The notes under the pieces were generated by a model. The model was not told where the DNA came from. It made no database searches and was given only the letters and a program-made list of their open reading frames with translations. 64,000 nucleotides of DNA from Crossaster papposus (Eukaryota > Echinodermata > Asteroidea > Velatida > Solasteridae), in the NCBI GenBank assembly GCA_037893245.1, contig JBAIAA010000702.1, positions 558,001 through 622,000 on the forward strand. Direction: 5' to 3'. Numbering within the stretch: position 1 is the stretch's first letter; the number at the start of each line of letters is the position of its first letter. This document shows, one piece after another, positions 47,846 through 59,212 of the stretch. The position numbers and the translations under genes were made by a program.

Positions 47846-48058
47846 CCCGAATTCGTGTATACCCGGCACGATATGTGGCAGAGGGGTACCCCCCTCTTAT
47901 CCCTATACTTTATACGCACTCAACACTATTGTAACCTAACCCATCCCCCCCTTGAAACCTGAAAGGAATTCCTGAGATTCCGGGAACACAATGATCAACA
48001 CAAAAAAAGGGGGGGGGGGTTTCTCTGCCACATATCGCGCTTCATATGAATTCGTGTG
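47846..48058. repeat. nested MITE (GATATGTGGCAGAG type)
   Basis: GAATTCGTGTATACCCGGCA ... GATATGTGGCAGAGGGGTAC at the left is inverted at the right (CTGCCACATATCGCGC ... GAATTCGTGTGG). A related end sits at 41260. Confidence 0.7.
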
Positions 48059-48196
48059 GCTGCGGTCGCGAGATTGCCCGCGGGGTGTTTACAGTCAATT
48101 ATCCATTGTTGTTTAACGACCGCGGTACCAGAGCCTAAACGTTTGATCCAAAGGTCGTTGTAACTCCCTGTGACTTATTTCTCCATGGTTTAAACC

Positions 48197-48900
48197 CCAA
48201 CGGTGCAGCCCATGGCTTATATGGCACTATGTCTTGGTCGGGTCCACAATGGCGGAGCGCCTAAAACAAAGGCACAATGTACGTAACGTATTCACATGAA
48301 CATGAACACAACGCTCATATCATGACCAACTCATCAACCAGAAAAGATTTGCACCATAAAATAATGCGCAATAATTGTGCAAAGCAGCAAATAACTTGGC
48401 CTGTACTAATGGCAGACTGGCTGAAAGATTCTTCTACAACCTTAAATATAAGAATAAAACCAGACTGCTTGCCAAACTTACAGAAGTTTCTGGAAAAATA
48501 AATGTTCCTCTCCAAACCGAAGTGAAAACAGCAAGAGTCCGAAGCCGCGCATTTGTATGTACCGTACCGGGCAATCCGACCACATGGGCTGTTCCGTTAC
48601 TTCGGTTTTACCCCCTCTTGATTACTACAAAGAGAGCCCATTATTTATTAATGTTCTAAATAATGTTGACGGTAAATCATACGAAATAAATGAATTATCC
48701 CATTTAATAAATCCACATTATTTGTCAGTGTCTGTTTTTGGCCCCTGTATCTCCACAATTTCAGTGAAAATGAAAGTGCATGCCAACACGAACGGAACAA
48801 AATAGCAGGTTCGTCGCCGGCACGGAAATGGGGGGCGGGGGCGGGGGGGGGGGGGGGGCACCTCCCACTTGAGCATGATTGCAACCGTGTATATTATTTT
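48197..48900. other. no gene recognised; G-run at 48842-48858
   Basis: Overlapping open frames on both strands at 48277-48805 show no domain I know. I do not call a gene. Confidence 0.35.
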
Positions 48901-48916
48901 CGTTGCTGCCTCCCAG

Positions 48917-49160
48917 GGTTAAAGGTAGGATACACCATTGACAATTGCTTGGAAGTTGGATTATTATGAATGGGTGGATTGGGAGGTGGGGCAGGGGGGG
49001 GGGTGTTTTATAGGGATATGTTCGAAGTTTTACAATTATGGTTTTCAACCGGCGTCGGGTAGTGATTCGTATGTAGTTCTGTTCTTTTTATTTATAAAAT
49101 TCAATTTTTCAGAACAATTATAGGATGTCTAGCGCAATCATTTAGCTAGATGCCTACAAT
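48917..49160. repeat. MITE-like relative of the RecQ-bearing element
   Basis: Begins TTAAAGGTAGGATACACCAT, the same end motif as the element at 43139, and ends in ATGCCTACAATTATGGGCGG, which resembles its arm. Interior differs, so it is a diverged or rearranged copy. Confidence 0.5.
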
Positions 49161-49469
49161 TATGGGCGGCCGTAAGGGCAAACATAGACAACCGCAAAAT
49201 TAAGGTAAAGCAAAAATAAAATTTAAATAAAATGCTAAAAAGTAAACAGTAAGCCGCAATCAACAATGAGAACAAAACAAAATTAAAACGTAAACAAAAA
49301 TTAAAAACACACAAAATATAAAATATATTTTTGTTAAATATACAAGAAAACAAAAGTAAAATACTTGCATTGGAAAATAACAAATCCACCGACAATCGAA
49401 AGCTCCGCCACGACAAAGTAAACGCAATCAGCAAAAAAAGCCCCGCGACTAGTAACGGAAACCCCGCGC
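49161..49469. other. A-rich, no gene seen
   Basis: Low-complexity A/T-rich DNA; frames on the minus strand are Phe/Leu-rich by composition. Confidence 0.4.
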
Positions 49470-49630
49470 TCCGGCATCATTGAAAGCCACGCAAAAAACG
49501 AAAGCCACGCTCCCCTAAACCCTCAACGAATGAGAGCCATAGCCACACAGCGAATAAACGCCACGCAACGAATACAAGCAGCGCAACGAATGAAAGCCGC
49601 GCAACATATGAAAGCCCCACAACGAATTTC
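49470..49630. repeat. ~18-20-bp minisatellite (GCAACGAATGAAAGCC type)
   Basis: About eight imperfect copies of CGCAACGAATGAAAGCCA. Gives a Cys-rich repeat peptide (IRCVAF-type) on the minus strand that I regard as an artefact. Confidence 0.7.
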
Positions 49631-50249
49631 ATTTTGTACAGGATTACAAACAATAAAAATATAAATACAATTACAAGAGTTGATTTTTTTATAAGAACAG
49701 GACAAAGCAACACAGATTATAAAAGAAAACACCCTTACAACATACATGTAACAAGAAAAACAACAATACACATCCCTGCGGGATTGCCAAGTAAACAAAT
49801 TAAATTACTATCGAGTGGCTCTCTCAAAGTGCGACTTCTGTAAAAAATATATAATTAAATTTAAAACAAAAAAATATACATAGGGCCTATATTAAAATAA
49901 CACCATTGCACTCAATTACTTGTAAAAACAACATGAAGCAAACAAAAACACATCCCAAATTAGGACAAAAGTCTCACAAAAACAAACACCGTCATAAAAC
50001 CTGCCCACCTAAAAACACCCAAACAAGCGAAATAATACATGCCAATACAAAATTAAAAAAGTCCCACTGCCCCCAGCTAGGTATGTCGGAGCTCAGTCGG
50101 GACTATTAATTCATGGCTCAGAGACTCGAAGTTTTGGGATTCGAGTCACCACGTTCGACTTTTTTTAAGTCAGACTTTTCCTCTACAATTTGCGACTGGT
50201 TATTTACATGTGAAATACAGTCAAAAATTCCATTAGCTTCGAAATCTGT
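49631..50249. other. no gene seen
   Basis: A-rich spacer up to the next transposon. Confidence 0.4.
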
Positions 50250-50444
50250 TTGTACACCAGTGGCGTAACTCGTATGTGCTCTGGGGGGGGGGGGGTTACC
50301 CGGGGACCCGGGCACCCGGGCACCCGGGCTAGTAGTCAGGTGGCTTAGCAAATTTAACGTTACCGGCCGGACAAAAGTACCAAATTTGGCATGGAGTTTC
50401 TTTTCGACCTATCTATTGATTTTATCCGTGGAACCCACTTGATT

Positions 50445-50870
50445 GGTTCTGATTTTCCAAGATGGCGGCTAAAATTCAAGATGGCCGCCAGAAACAAAGG
50501 AAATGTCATATATCTGGCTGTAAAAATTGGAAATGAACAAATGAGGCGTCAATTCAGGTGTTTCCGGGGTCACTGAAACAGATGCTGGTCATGGCATGTT
50601 GCTCGGGTCACCCATTTCCAAGATGGCGGCCAAATTTTAAAATGGCCGCCCCCCAAAAAGGAAAATACATATATCTGACTGTGAAAATCGGAAATGAACA
50701 AATGAGGTGTCAAATCAGGGGTTTCTGGGGTCACTGAAATAGATGCTGGCCATGGCATTTTGCTCAGGTAACCCATTTCCAAGATGGCTGCCAAATTCCA
50801 AAATGGCCGCCAATACTACATTTAAGATATATGACAGAAATTTGTATATAGAGGTGTAAAATCATTTTTA
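50445..50870. repeat. ~158-bp tandem repeat with AAGATGGCGGC motifs, left arm
   Basis: Two full and one partial unit: CCAAGATGGCGGCCAAATT ... AATGGCCGCC ... GAAATGAACAAATGAGG ... GGGGTCACTGAAA ... ATGCTGG. Each unit has AAGATGGCGGC (a match to the YY1 consensus) and a facing ATGGCCGCC. The inverted counterpart is at 53650-54010. Confidence 0.85.
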
Positions 50871-50934
50871 GATTCAGCACAGCTGAATCTTATAAAGTGG
50901 TATGGATATGTTAATGTGATGTAGGATGTGAAGG

Positions 50935-53340
50935 ATTAACTCCGACAAAATTGGGGGTCAAAATGGGGGTCAAAACTGGCGCTTCTTCCTGCACCAACTT
51001 GCCGTCCAAATAGGTGTTCCTTGGTGATGGCTAATCTAATCCCTATATCTGGCGGGAAGCCTATGCTTCCTCTGAGGATACCTCCTTGCAGGTTTCCTAG
51101 AGTGTCACACCGAGGGAGTGGCCCCAGCAAGTCCACAGCCACTCTCTCCATGGGCTTGCCCACCAAATACTGTTTGAGCGGGGAAACTCTTCCCTTCGCA
51201 GGAGATTTCCTCCTCCCACACAGCTCGCAACATCTAGTCTGATAAATTACCTCACATTCGCGGTCATTCCGGGCCAATAGTATCGCAACTTGACCTTGGC
51301 CAAATTCTTATTGACCCCTAAATGGCCACTCGTCCGGCCACCATGCAGCTCCTGAAGTACGACCTCTCTAAATTTGTCAGGAAGTACTAGTCGCAACCTC
51401 ACGGACTTCCCATCGCCGGACTCCCAATTTCGAGGACACCGTCCTGCACCTCAAACTGATCAGAGGACCAGAGGGTCTTGTGTGCCAAGGAGGCGGCTGA
51501 CACAATCTCCCAACTGGGACGACTGCCCGACTCCTTTGCCCTAATCATCCAACCAATACTTCCGTCACCAAGTTGACCCTCTCTGACTGCATCCTTAGGC
51601 AAATGTGGTTGAGCAAAGATGCCCTCACCCTCGCCTCTGGGATCGGCACGTCAGAGTCAACCTCATGGCGACCATCGTCAACCTCACTGATCGTTGTCAC
51701 CTTGGCCTTATTTGAAGCCTTAACGGTCTCTGGCGCTTCATCAGCGTCAGCACGATCACAATGTTTGCAGGCCCCACAGGACAACCCATCAGCATTTCCA
51801 TGTTTCCGCCCAGGTCTGTGTTGAATCGTCAAATCGTACTCGCTGATCACTTCCAGCCACCTGGCAAGCTGATCCTCGGGGTCCTTAAAATTAAGCAACC
51901 ACCTAAGAGCAGCATGGCCGGTTCGGAGTAGCACCTTCTGACCATACAGGTACTGTCTAAACTTCCTGATGTAGACAACTACCACCAGAAGTTCTCTCCG
52001 GGTAACACAGTAGTTCCTCTCTGCCTTGCTGAGTTTACAGCTCGCAAAGGCGAGAACATTCTCTTCCCAATCATGGATCTGAGACAAAACTGCCCCAATC
52101 CCATCCCCACTAGCATTTGTATCTAAGATGTAGTCGCTACCAGAAACGGGGTATTCCAACACCGGTGCTGTCTGCAGCCTCTTCTTAAACTCAACAAATG
52201 CCTGTTGGAAGGCATCTGTCCACTGGGACTCACGCGACTTTTCAGTCAGCGCATGCAACGGTGAAGCAACCTCCGCAAATCTCCGGACAAACTTTCGATA
52301 ATAGGAAGCGAGGCCTAAAAAGCTTCGAACTTTCTTAACCCACTTAGGTGTTGGCCAATTGGCCACGGCCCGAACCTTCTCAAGGTCGATATCCACACCT
52401 TCAGGCGACACGATATGTCCAAAATAGCCCACTGATCTCGGAAACAAGAAGCACTTACTAGGCTTCAACTTTATAAAGCAGCTCGCCTCAACCTGGAGAA
52501 GACGACTCACAGTCGTTCAATCTCCTCTTTCACAGTCTTGCCAAACACAATGACATCGTCCAGGTATATCAGCAGGATGTCCCACTGAAGACCTGCCGAC
52601 CTTCTCCATCAACCTTTCAAATGTCGCAGGGGCGTTGCACAGACCAAAGGGCATGTAGCGCTACCTGTATAAACCGTTCCGCACCACAACGGTTGACTTC
52701 TGGCTGGCGTCCTCATCGAGGTCGACCTGCCAATACCCGGACGTTAAATCGAGAGTGGAAAACCACTCTGCATCCACCAACGCATGCATGTCTCGTCGAT
52801 ACGATGGACATGGTAAGCATCTTTGATTGTTACCTTATTCAGACCCCGATAGTCAACACAAAATCGCTTAGTTCCGTCCTTCTTTCGGACTAACACAACA
52901 TTTGCAGCCCAGGGACTAGCCTATAGGATGGCTTGATAAACCCTCGCTTCTTCAAATCTCTAACCTGCCTCATATTTCCTCCTGATTACACAAGGGATGG
53001 CGCCGAGGCCTCTCCTAGGTAGCCTAGGCCTCGCATCGCCCGTACTGATGTGGTGCTTCAGAAGAAAATACATCCTGAAATTCTATCAGGCATGCCTTCA
53101 CCTCCTCATGATATTCCTCAGCGGGGTTGATCTTCCTACGGTCGTACATATCATGCAGGTAGCTTGGCAAGCCTCCGGAGGCTTGCAAGGCCTTGACCCT
53201 CACACCAACGACTCTCACCCGGCACCACTACCGAGTCAACCTCAACTGTCGCAATTGTGCCCAAAGTAATTTGTTGGGTACTTCAGGTACTTCTTCTAGC
53301 ATTGACGCCATCCACCGAACTGACTAGAAACGGCGCAAAA
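50935..53340 (-). mobile_element. second Ty3/Gypsy fossil, minus strand
   Basis: From right to left on the minus strand: a piece upstream of reverse transcriptase (about 53020-53220), reverse-transcriptase sequence, then a long open stretch with the connection and RNase H parts (51545-52510: HIVSPEGV, SFLGLASYYRKFVRRFAEVA, RELLVVV, QHRPGRKHGNADGLSC). An integrase start follows (about 50936-51300: CCELCGRRK, VDLLGPLP). Broken, with several breaks. One 321-codon stretch is still open, so it is younger or better kept than the first fossil and not its close copy. LTRs were not identified. Confidence 0.88.
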
Positions 53341-53649
53341 GGCCCCAGAAGTCGCGAAAATGCGCTACGGCGATTGGTCACCACGCGCTAATTATCTTCG
53401 CAGTTACCGGGCAGAAGCTACGTGCACCGGTAATTGGTTGCTTAACCCTGACCATGCAGCCGCGCGTTGATGATTGGCCGCTGCGCCGCAGTAGGAGCAC
53501 GTGATCCTACATAAGCAATATATTTGTAGATTAACTAGACGTGCATACGAGTCGGCATATAGGCCCTACCCAGTTCCGTTACAATACATTTTATTAAAAC
53601 ATTGTAGATAGAATTCCTGAATACTACCAGTATGTACTTAACAGTAACA
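53341..53649. other. spacer, possibly LTR or leader of the Gypsy fossil
   Basis: ATTGG/CCAAT words and CACGTG occur at 53360-53510. This could be regulatory sequence of the element, but no terminal repeat pairs with it. Confidence 0.3.
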
Positions 53650-54010
53650 ATGTGTATTTTTTGTTATATTGGCCGCTATCTTGGAAATGGGTGACCTGAG
53701 CAAAATGCCATGACCAGCATCTGTTTCAGCTAGTGACCCAAGAAACCCCTGAATTGACACATCATTTGTTTATTTCCGATTATTACAGTCAGATATACGT
53801 AATTTCCTTTTTTGGGCGGCCATTTTTAAATTTGGCCGCCATCTTGGAAATGGGTGACCCGAGCAACATGCCATGACCAGCATCTGTTTCAGTGACCCCG
53901 GAAACACCTGAATTGACACCTCATTTGTTCTTTTCCGATTTTTACAGCCAGATATATGACATTTCCTTTGTTTCTGGCGGCCATCTTGGATTTTAGCCGC
54001 CTTCTTGAAA
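53650..54010. repeat. AAGATGGCGGC repeat, right arm (inverted)
   Basis: Inverted counterpart of 50445-50870, with GGCCGCCATCTTGGAAATGG and TGACCAGCATCTGTTTCAG. The arms flank the Gypsy fossil, so together they form a large interrupted palindrome. Confidence 0.85.
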
Positions 54011-54204
54011 GGCTGTGAAGTTTTTATTTCTGAAATAAACCAAACAATAATAGGCCAATACGAACATCATTCTCCCACTGAGTATGACGACCCGTGATTA
54101 GTTATTTAAAACATAAATAAAAATTGATTGGAAGGGAAGTATCATTTGTAAGTGCACGGGGCTTTCAAAACTTAATTCGCTCTGCTGCATCATGCGCACC
54201 CAAC

Positions 54205-54240
54205 CCATTCTTGCCCCCCCCCCCCCCCCCCCCCCCCCCC
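54205..54240. repeat. C homopolymer
   Basis: Run of roughly 30 C between two copies of ACCCATTCTTGCCCC near the right end of the hAT-like element. Confidence 0.8.
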
Positions 54241-54295
54241 AAACCCATTCTTGCCCCCGGGCACCCTGAACCAAAGTTACGCCGCTGGTGTACAC

Positions 54296-55149
54296 CCAAC
54301 TTGGGTGTCGTTTGTGAACAAAATAATATTCGCGCCCGGGCCCATGGTGGGGATTTGGTTCAATCACATAGTCACAAGCATGGCGCAATTGGGATATGGG
54401 GGAGGGAGGCTATGTATATACATGCCGGAGATTGTCATTAAAATCTTGCCCCTATGGTGGGCATGGTGGGGATTTCGTCATTTCAGTAGGGATTACTGTG
54501 CTAGCTAACTGACTACTGTTGCTGAAAAGAATTACATGGGCATCGCCAATTTTTCCTATACTTCAGCCATCAGAAAGCAATGGTGTCCTAAAAACTCAAA
54601 TTTGGCTCAGAAAATATCAAAGCATTTAACTGAGAAACACGAAATGTTTCACACTCTGAAAAGTTCCCGCGCGATTCCCACGATGTGTATGGAAGCCACT
54701 TATGTGAGTGAACATACGATATTAATAAGTTTTCTTGTATACATGGAGGAGGAACACGGAACATTAAGATCACTCTAACGGTTAGCAACACTGACAATAA
54801 TGGCGGAGTTGAACCAACAAGACATGGAGTCACGACTGGAGGCGGAATACGTACATGCGGGATGGATATGGGTTACGTCAAGTCAATCAATGGTTTACTA
54901 AAAGGCAACCAAATCGTAAGTCGTTTTGTCTATTTTCGTTTATTACTTCGATAGAGACGGTTACGGGTCCAAAGGCGAATCAGCAATGACAGGGCGCCCG
55001 TGATAAAGGCTAAACTGTGATATAATAGCGGGGTTATGTTTTGCTCATCTGAGTGAAAATTGAAGTGAATAAAATATGTATGTCATCATTAGAACGATAT
55101 TTGGCTACTAGGCCATCGAAGGGCCCTATATCCAAATATCTTTCTCATG
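54296..55149. other. no gene established
   Basis: A short plus-strand frame from ATGGCGGAG at about 54800 (MAELNQQDMESRLEAEYVHA) ends after 33 codons and has no clear donor in frame. No other candidate. Confidence 0.35.
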
Positions 55150-57140
55150 TGTGCTAAATTGTATGCTTGATGTATACCAAGTAAGTAGTAGTTGGCAGAC
55201 GTCTGTCGCGGACGACAATGTCAAGTTTAGATGCATCCATCAAGGACATCTTCCTCTCCTCATCTTGTTGTCAGTTTGTTGGTGATCATGCCTCATCCCA
55301 TCATACAGCATAGACCTCCAGCTGGAGCGGTGGCTAACCAACTGAGGGGATTTTAAAGTCTACCAAATCTCTCTTCAAGACATCTTTGAAACTTAGTTTG
55401 GGACGTCCAACTGGTCGGTCTCCATTTTTGAGGACTCCATAAAGTATGGAGCGGGGAATTCGGTGTGATTCCATACGGGTCACATGACCAGCCCAGCGGA
55501 GACGGATGAACTTGAGCCTTGATGACAATGGCTGAGAATTGGTTATCCTGAACAGTTCCTCATTGGGTAGTTTGTCCTTCCAGGTGACTCCTAGAATGGA
55601 GCGGAGACATCTTGTGTGGAACGCACTCAGTCTGCTTTCTTGTCTTCTGTATGTCGGCCAGGTTTCAGCACCGTAAAGCAGTACACTAAGCACACAGGCA
55701 TCATAGATGCGGACTTTGGTTCAGATGGAAAGTTGTTGGTTATTCCATACACGCTTAGAAAGGCGCCCAAATGTAGAAGCAGCCCTTCCAAGCCGAACAG
55801 AGATTTCCGGGTCAAGAGTAGCGTTGGAGGTAATTGCAGAGCCGAGGTATGCGAACTTGTTTACTCGGTCCAGTGTAGTGTCATTGACGGTGAACTGGTG
55901 GTTGTCAAGTAGCTCAGAGGACAGGGTCACAGTCTTCTTCAGGCTGATATTTAATCCAAAGTCGGCACAGGACCGTGAGAACCCATCAAGCAGCTCCTGA
56001 AGTTGTCTGGGACTGTTTGCACATAGTGCTGCATCATCAGCATAAAGTAGTTCTCTAGTGACGAAATGTTGCACTCTGGTTTTTGCTTGAAGCGAGATAC
56101 ACTGAAGAAGTTACCATCATCCCTTGTAAGAAGTGATACTCCAGTAGAGGCAGGTAGATTGATGAAGGCCCTCCGAAACATGAAGGAGAAGTATACACCA
56201 AACAGCGTCGGAGCCAATACGCACCCCTGCTTGACTCCTCTATTGATCGGAAATGTGTCAGATAGATCGCCATCATACTGGACACAACCCTGCATCCCCT
56301 CATGAAAGGATCTTATCAGAGATAGTAGAGTTGGTGGGCAACCTGCCTTCTGAAGGACAACAAATAGAGATTGGCGATCGACAAGATCAAATGCCTTTGT
56401 TAGATCCACAAAAGCTAAGTGAAGTGGTTGTTGCTGTTCACGAGCTTTTTCCTGCAGTTGCCTCAGAGAGAATATCATGTCTATTGTTGATCGACCTGCT
56501 CTGAAGCCGCATTGAGCTTCTGGGTAGATCTCCTCCGCAAGAACTTGTAAACGGGCAAGAATCAGCCGAGCTAGCAGTTTCCCAGTGACACTCAGGAGAG
56601 AGATACCTCTGTAATTATTGCAGTCTCCTCGATCTCCTTTTCGTTTGTACAACGTTATTATTTTTGCATTCTTGAACTCCTGAGGTACACTTTTGGCAGA
56701 CCAACACAGGGAAACAAGGTGGTGTAGTTTCTCAGCTAAGGGATCAATGCCAGCTTTCAGAATTTCCGCAGAAATGGCATCTGTACCAGCAGCCTTACCA
56801 AGTGGCATTCTTTTGATGGCAGCCGTCACCTCTTCTAGATCAGGTTCTAAATCTAAGTCAATCTTTGGTGGTGCATTAGGGAGAGAGGCGATTGTATCGG
56901 ATGAGACCCGACTCTGTCCTGTGTAGAGTTCACTGTAGTGCTCAATCCAGCGATTCAGTTTGTTGGATTTGTTTTTGATTACTGTACCATCCTTCTGTTT
57001 GAGTACTCCACTGGACTGAGTAGTTGGTCCTGTGGTCCTCTTAATTCCTGCGTACATCCCTCTGGTGTCACCGCGGTCCCTTGCAGTTTGAATATCCAGG
57101 CAGATGGAATCTCAGTACTCACGAGCACAGGGCGAACTGC
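55150..57140 (-). mobile_element. LINE, 5'-truncated, nearly open reverse transcriptase
   Basis: Minus strand. 57057-55951 gives an open stretch with LNRWIEHYSELY, GKAAGTDAISAEILK, NYRGISLLSVTGKLLARLIL, the catalytic FVDLTKAFD block and GVKQGCVLAPTLF. A one-base frameshift near 56085 leads to LLYADDAALCANS (the YADD site), and a TGA at 55721-55723 (likely CGA decayed) precedes LLYGAETWPTYRR and GHVTRMESHRIPRS. The sequence begins at QTARDRGDTRGMYAG, with no endonuclease upstream, so it is truncated at the 5' end, as is usual for LINEs. So few lesions suggest a young copy. Clade unresolved. Confidence 0.9.
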
Positions 57141-57300
57141 TCTTTTAGTCTAGTGAGATTTCTGAAAAATGTGAATGCTAGGGGCATTTTTAGGTAAAAG
57201 TTGGGAACCAGACTTTTGAGCATAATTCAGGTATGCTGAATCCGATAAACCCGGTTCCCAAGCGAAATTTTGAGTTTTTGACCGTCTAATTTGCATAATC
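57141..57300. other. spacer
   Basis: No gene seen. Confidence 0.3.
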
Positions 57301-57655
57301 AAAATGGCCGCCAATTTGCCAGTATCTGACATTTTTGTTACTATTTGCTAGACTAACTTTGTAACCAGGCAGGTAAAAATGGCAAATAAAGTGTCTATAC
57401 CTATGTTGTAAGGGTCAGGGAATGTGATAAATGCATTTTTTAAGTAAAATAGTGATAACAATACTCTTAAATATGCAAATTAGCCGCCGCCATTACATAA
57501 ATATAAAATTTCTCAAATATCTCTCCAACTAGACGAGTAAACACGTCAAATTTAGTGTCTACACCTATGTTTTGAGGGTAAGAGAATGTGATAAATGCAT
57601 TTTAAATGTATTCAGTGGTAACCCTACTCTTAAATATGCAAATTAGGTTGGCCTG
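57301..57655. repeat. tandem repeat, ~168-bp unit
   Basis: GAATGTGATAAATGCATTTT and CTCTTAAATATGCAAATTAG recur at 57420-57483 and 57588-57649; a partial copy with GCATAATCAAAATGGCCGCC precedes. About two and a half units. Confidence 0.75.
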
Positions 57656-58311
57656 ACGTTAGCTCAACGTTAGACCACTAACGTTGAACCAACATTGCGC
57701 CATCGAAGTTTAATGTGTTCATTAGCCAGCACAAACATATTGGGCCAAACGTGGCAATAATAGGCTAATCTTGAAAGCCAATCTTAACCAACATTGGTAC
57801 CTGAACGTATGTTTTGCTCATTGGCACAACACTTGTGCTATATTGGAAACAATGGCAATATCGACAAAACATTGGTTACATATTGACAAGTGGCCCGTAC
57901 TATACAGGGTTGTCCCCCCAAAAAAAATCGGAATGCCCTATTGTTAATACCTTCCGACAAAAAAAATCTTTCTACATAACAAATGATACCAAGATCACCT
58001 GATTCGGTCCAGTAGTTTTCATTCTAGCGATTGCAAAAGGGGCTAATTCTCGAAATAAACAACAGATTATGAAGGGCTTAAATATTTTGCCAAACACGGG
58101 GCAGGTGGAGAACAGCGGACGCAACTTCACGCAAGTCGGGTACATTGGAAATGAAAACATAAGTAAAACTGGCCCAGGTTGAGTACAGCGGGCGCAGGTC
58201 AGGTACATTAAAAATAAAAAAAGAGAAGTATAAAATGGGTGCTGGTGGAATACAGCGGGCAGCGTAATTTCTTTCCTAGGAGGTTTACGGGCAATTGACC
58301 ATTTGCGTGTG
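57656..58311. repeat. decayed short repeats (AACGTT; GTACAGCGGGCGCAG)
   Basis: AACGTTAG/CTAACGTT words cluster at 57655-57700, and GGTGGAGTACAGCGGGCGCA-like words recur at about 58105, 58188 and 58242 (and near 59850). No gene. Confidence 0.4.
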
Positions 58312-58893
58312 GAATTTAAATAATATCTGGTACACTGACTTGTTCACACAGCTTGGCACAGTTTGACTTTAAATTATCCAGACCAAATACACAGTTGCTA
58401 TATCACGTGATTCGGGGCAAGCTCTTGTATAGTTACGTTAGAGACGCTCAGCACCAATACATTGTTCACAATGGTTGAGAATGGTACAGACACCAGACCA
58501 TTCCAGAGCCGGGGGTTGCTAGCGTAAGGCTTGCCTCGAATCACGTGATATAGCAACAGTGTCTTTGGTCTGGAGAATTTAAATGTAAACTGTGCCAAGC
58601 TGTGTGAACAAGTCAGTGTACCAGATATAGACGCTGTTGCTATATCACGTGATTCGGGGCAAGCCTTACGCGTCATACGCTAGCAACCCCCAGCTCTGGA
58701 ATGGTCTGGTGTCTTTTTGCCATTCTCACCCATTGTATACAATGTATTGGTGCTGATGAGCGTCTCTTACGTAACTATGCAAAAGCTTGCCCCGAATCAC
58801 GTGATATAGCAACAGTGTCTTTAGTCTGGAGAATTTAAAGTTAAACTGTGCCAAGCTGCGTGAACAAGTCAGTGTACCAGATATTATTTAAAT
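58312..58893. repeat. nested palindrome with four TCACGTGA sites
   Basis: Outer arms AATTTAAATAATATCTGGTA...GCTTGGCACAGTTT are inverted at the two ends. Inside, TTGCTATATCACGTGATTCG occurs four times in alternating orientation, placing TCACGTGA at 58403, 58541, 58645 and 58797. It looks like two MITE copies joined head to head. Non-coding. Confidence 0.88.
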
Positions 58894-59212
58894 TTAACTC
58901 GGGGTCACGCGCAAATGGCTTATTGACTAGGCGTATCCAGACCAAACTGAGCGGGAGACACTTACGTTCTCGGAGCCTTGCTTTCCTTTATATTAAACTC
59001 ATCCCGGCAAAAAACTTGGAGACCGAAATAGTCAGAGAATAGACATAATTCGAACCCACCTTACGATCTATAACTCAACTAATTATTTACTAATAAGAGG
59101 TCGAGAGAAGCCGTTTTGCAAATTATTGATGTAACTACATGTAGTTGATTAATAGCAATATATTATCGTCATTATTATCACTACTGAATAATCATGCCGA
59201 GATCTAGATGGG
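58894..59212. other. no gene seen
   Basis: Spacer between two palindromic repeats. Confidence 0.4.

Larger units (their letters stand above)
47195..48196. mobile_element. ~1.0-kb TIR element with nested MITE and hairpin
   Basis: GGTTTAAACATAGAGAAATA at the left and GGTTTAAACCATGGAGAAAT as the complement of the right continue through AAGTCACAGGGAGTT. No transposase is seen. Within it lie a perfect 18-bp stem hairpin (47796-47839) and a smaller TIR element (47846-48058). Confidence 0.7.
50258..54287. mobile_element. hAT-like composite element, 4.03 kb
   Basis: The ends CAGTGGCGTAACT and (complement) CAGCGGCGTAACT are inverted and followed by G-runs. They are bounded by TTGTACAC (50250-50257) and GTGTACAC (54288-54295), a 7-of-8 match. 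CAGTGGCGTAAC-type ends with 8-bp duplications are typical of hAT-type elements. No hAT transposase is visible; the interior is an inverted pair of satellite arms and a Gypsy fossil. Confidence 0.75.

Noticed and set aside
48277-48805. Several 70-95-residue frames in both strands
   Set aside because: No domain, mutual overlap and no splice support.
54800-54902. Short frame MAELNQQDMESRLEAEYVHA after AATGGCGG
   Set aside because: Stops after 33 codons and the nearest good donor (ATC/GTAAGT) is past the stop; could be a 5' exon but not supportable.
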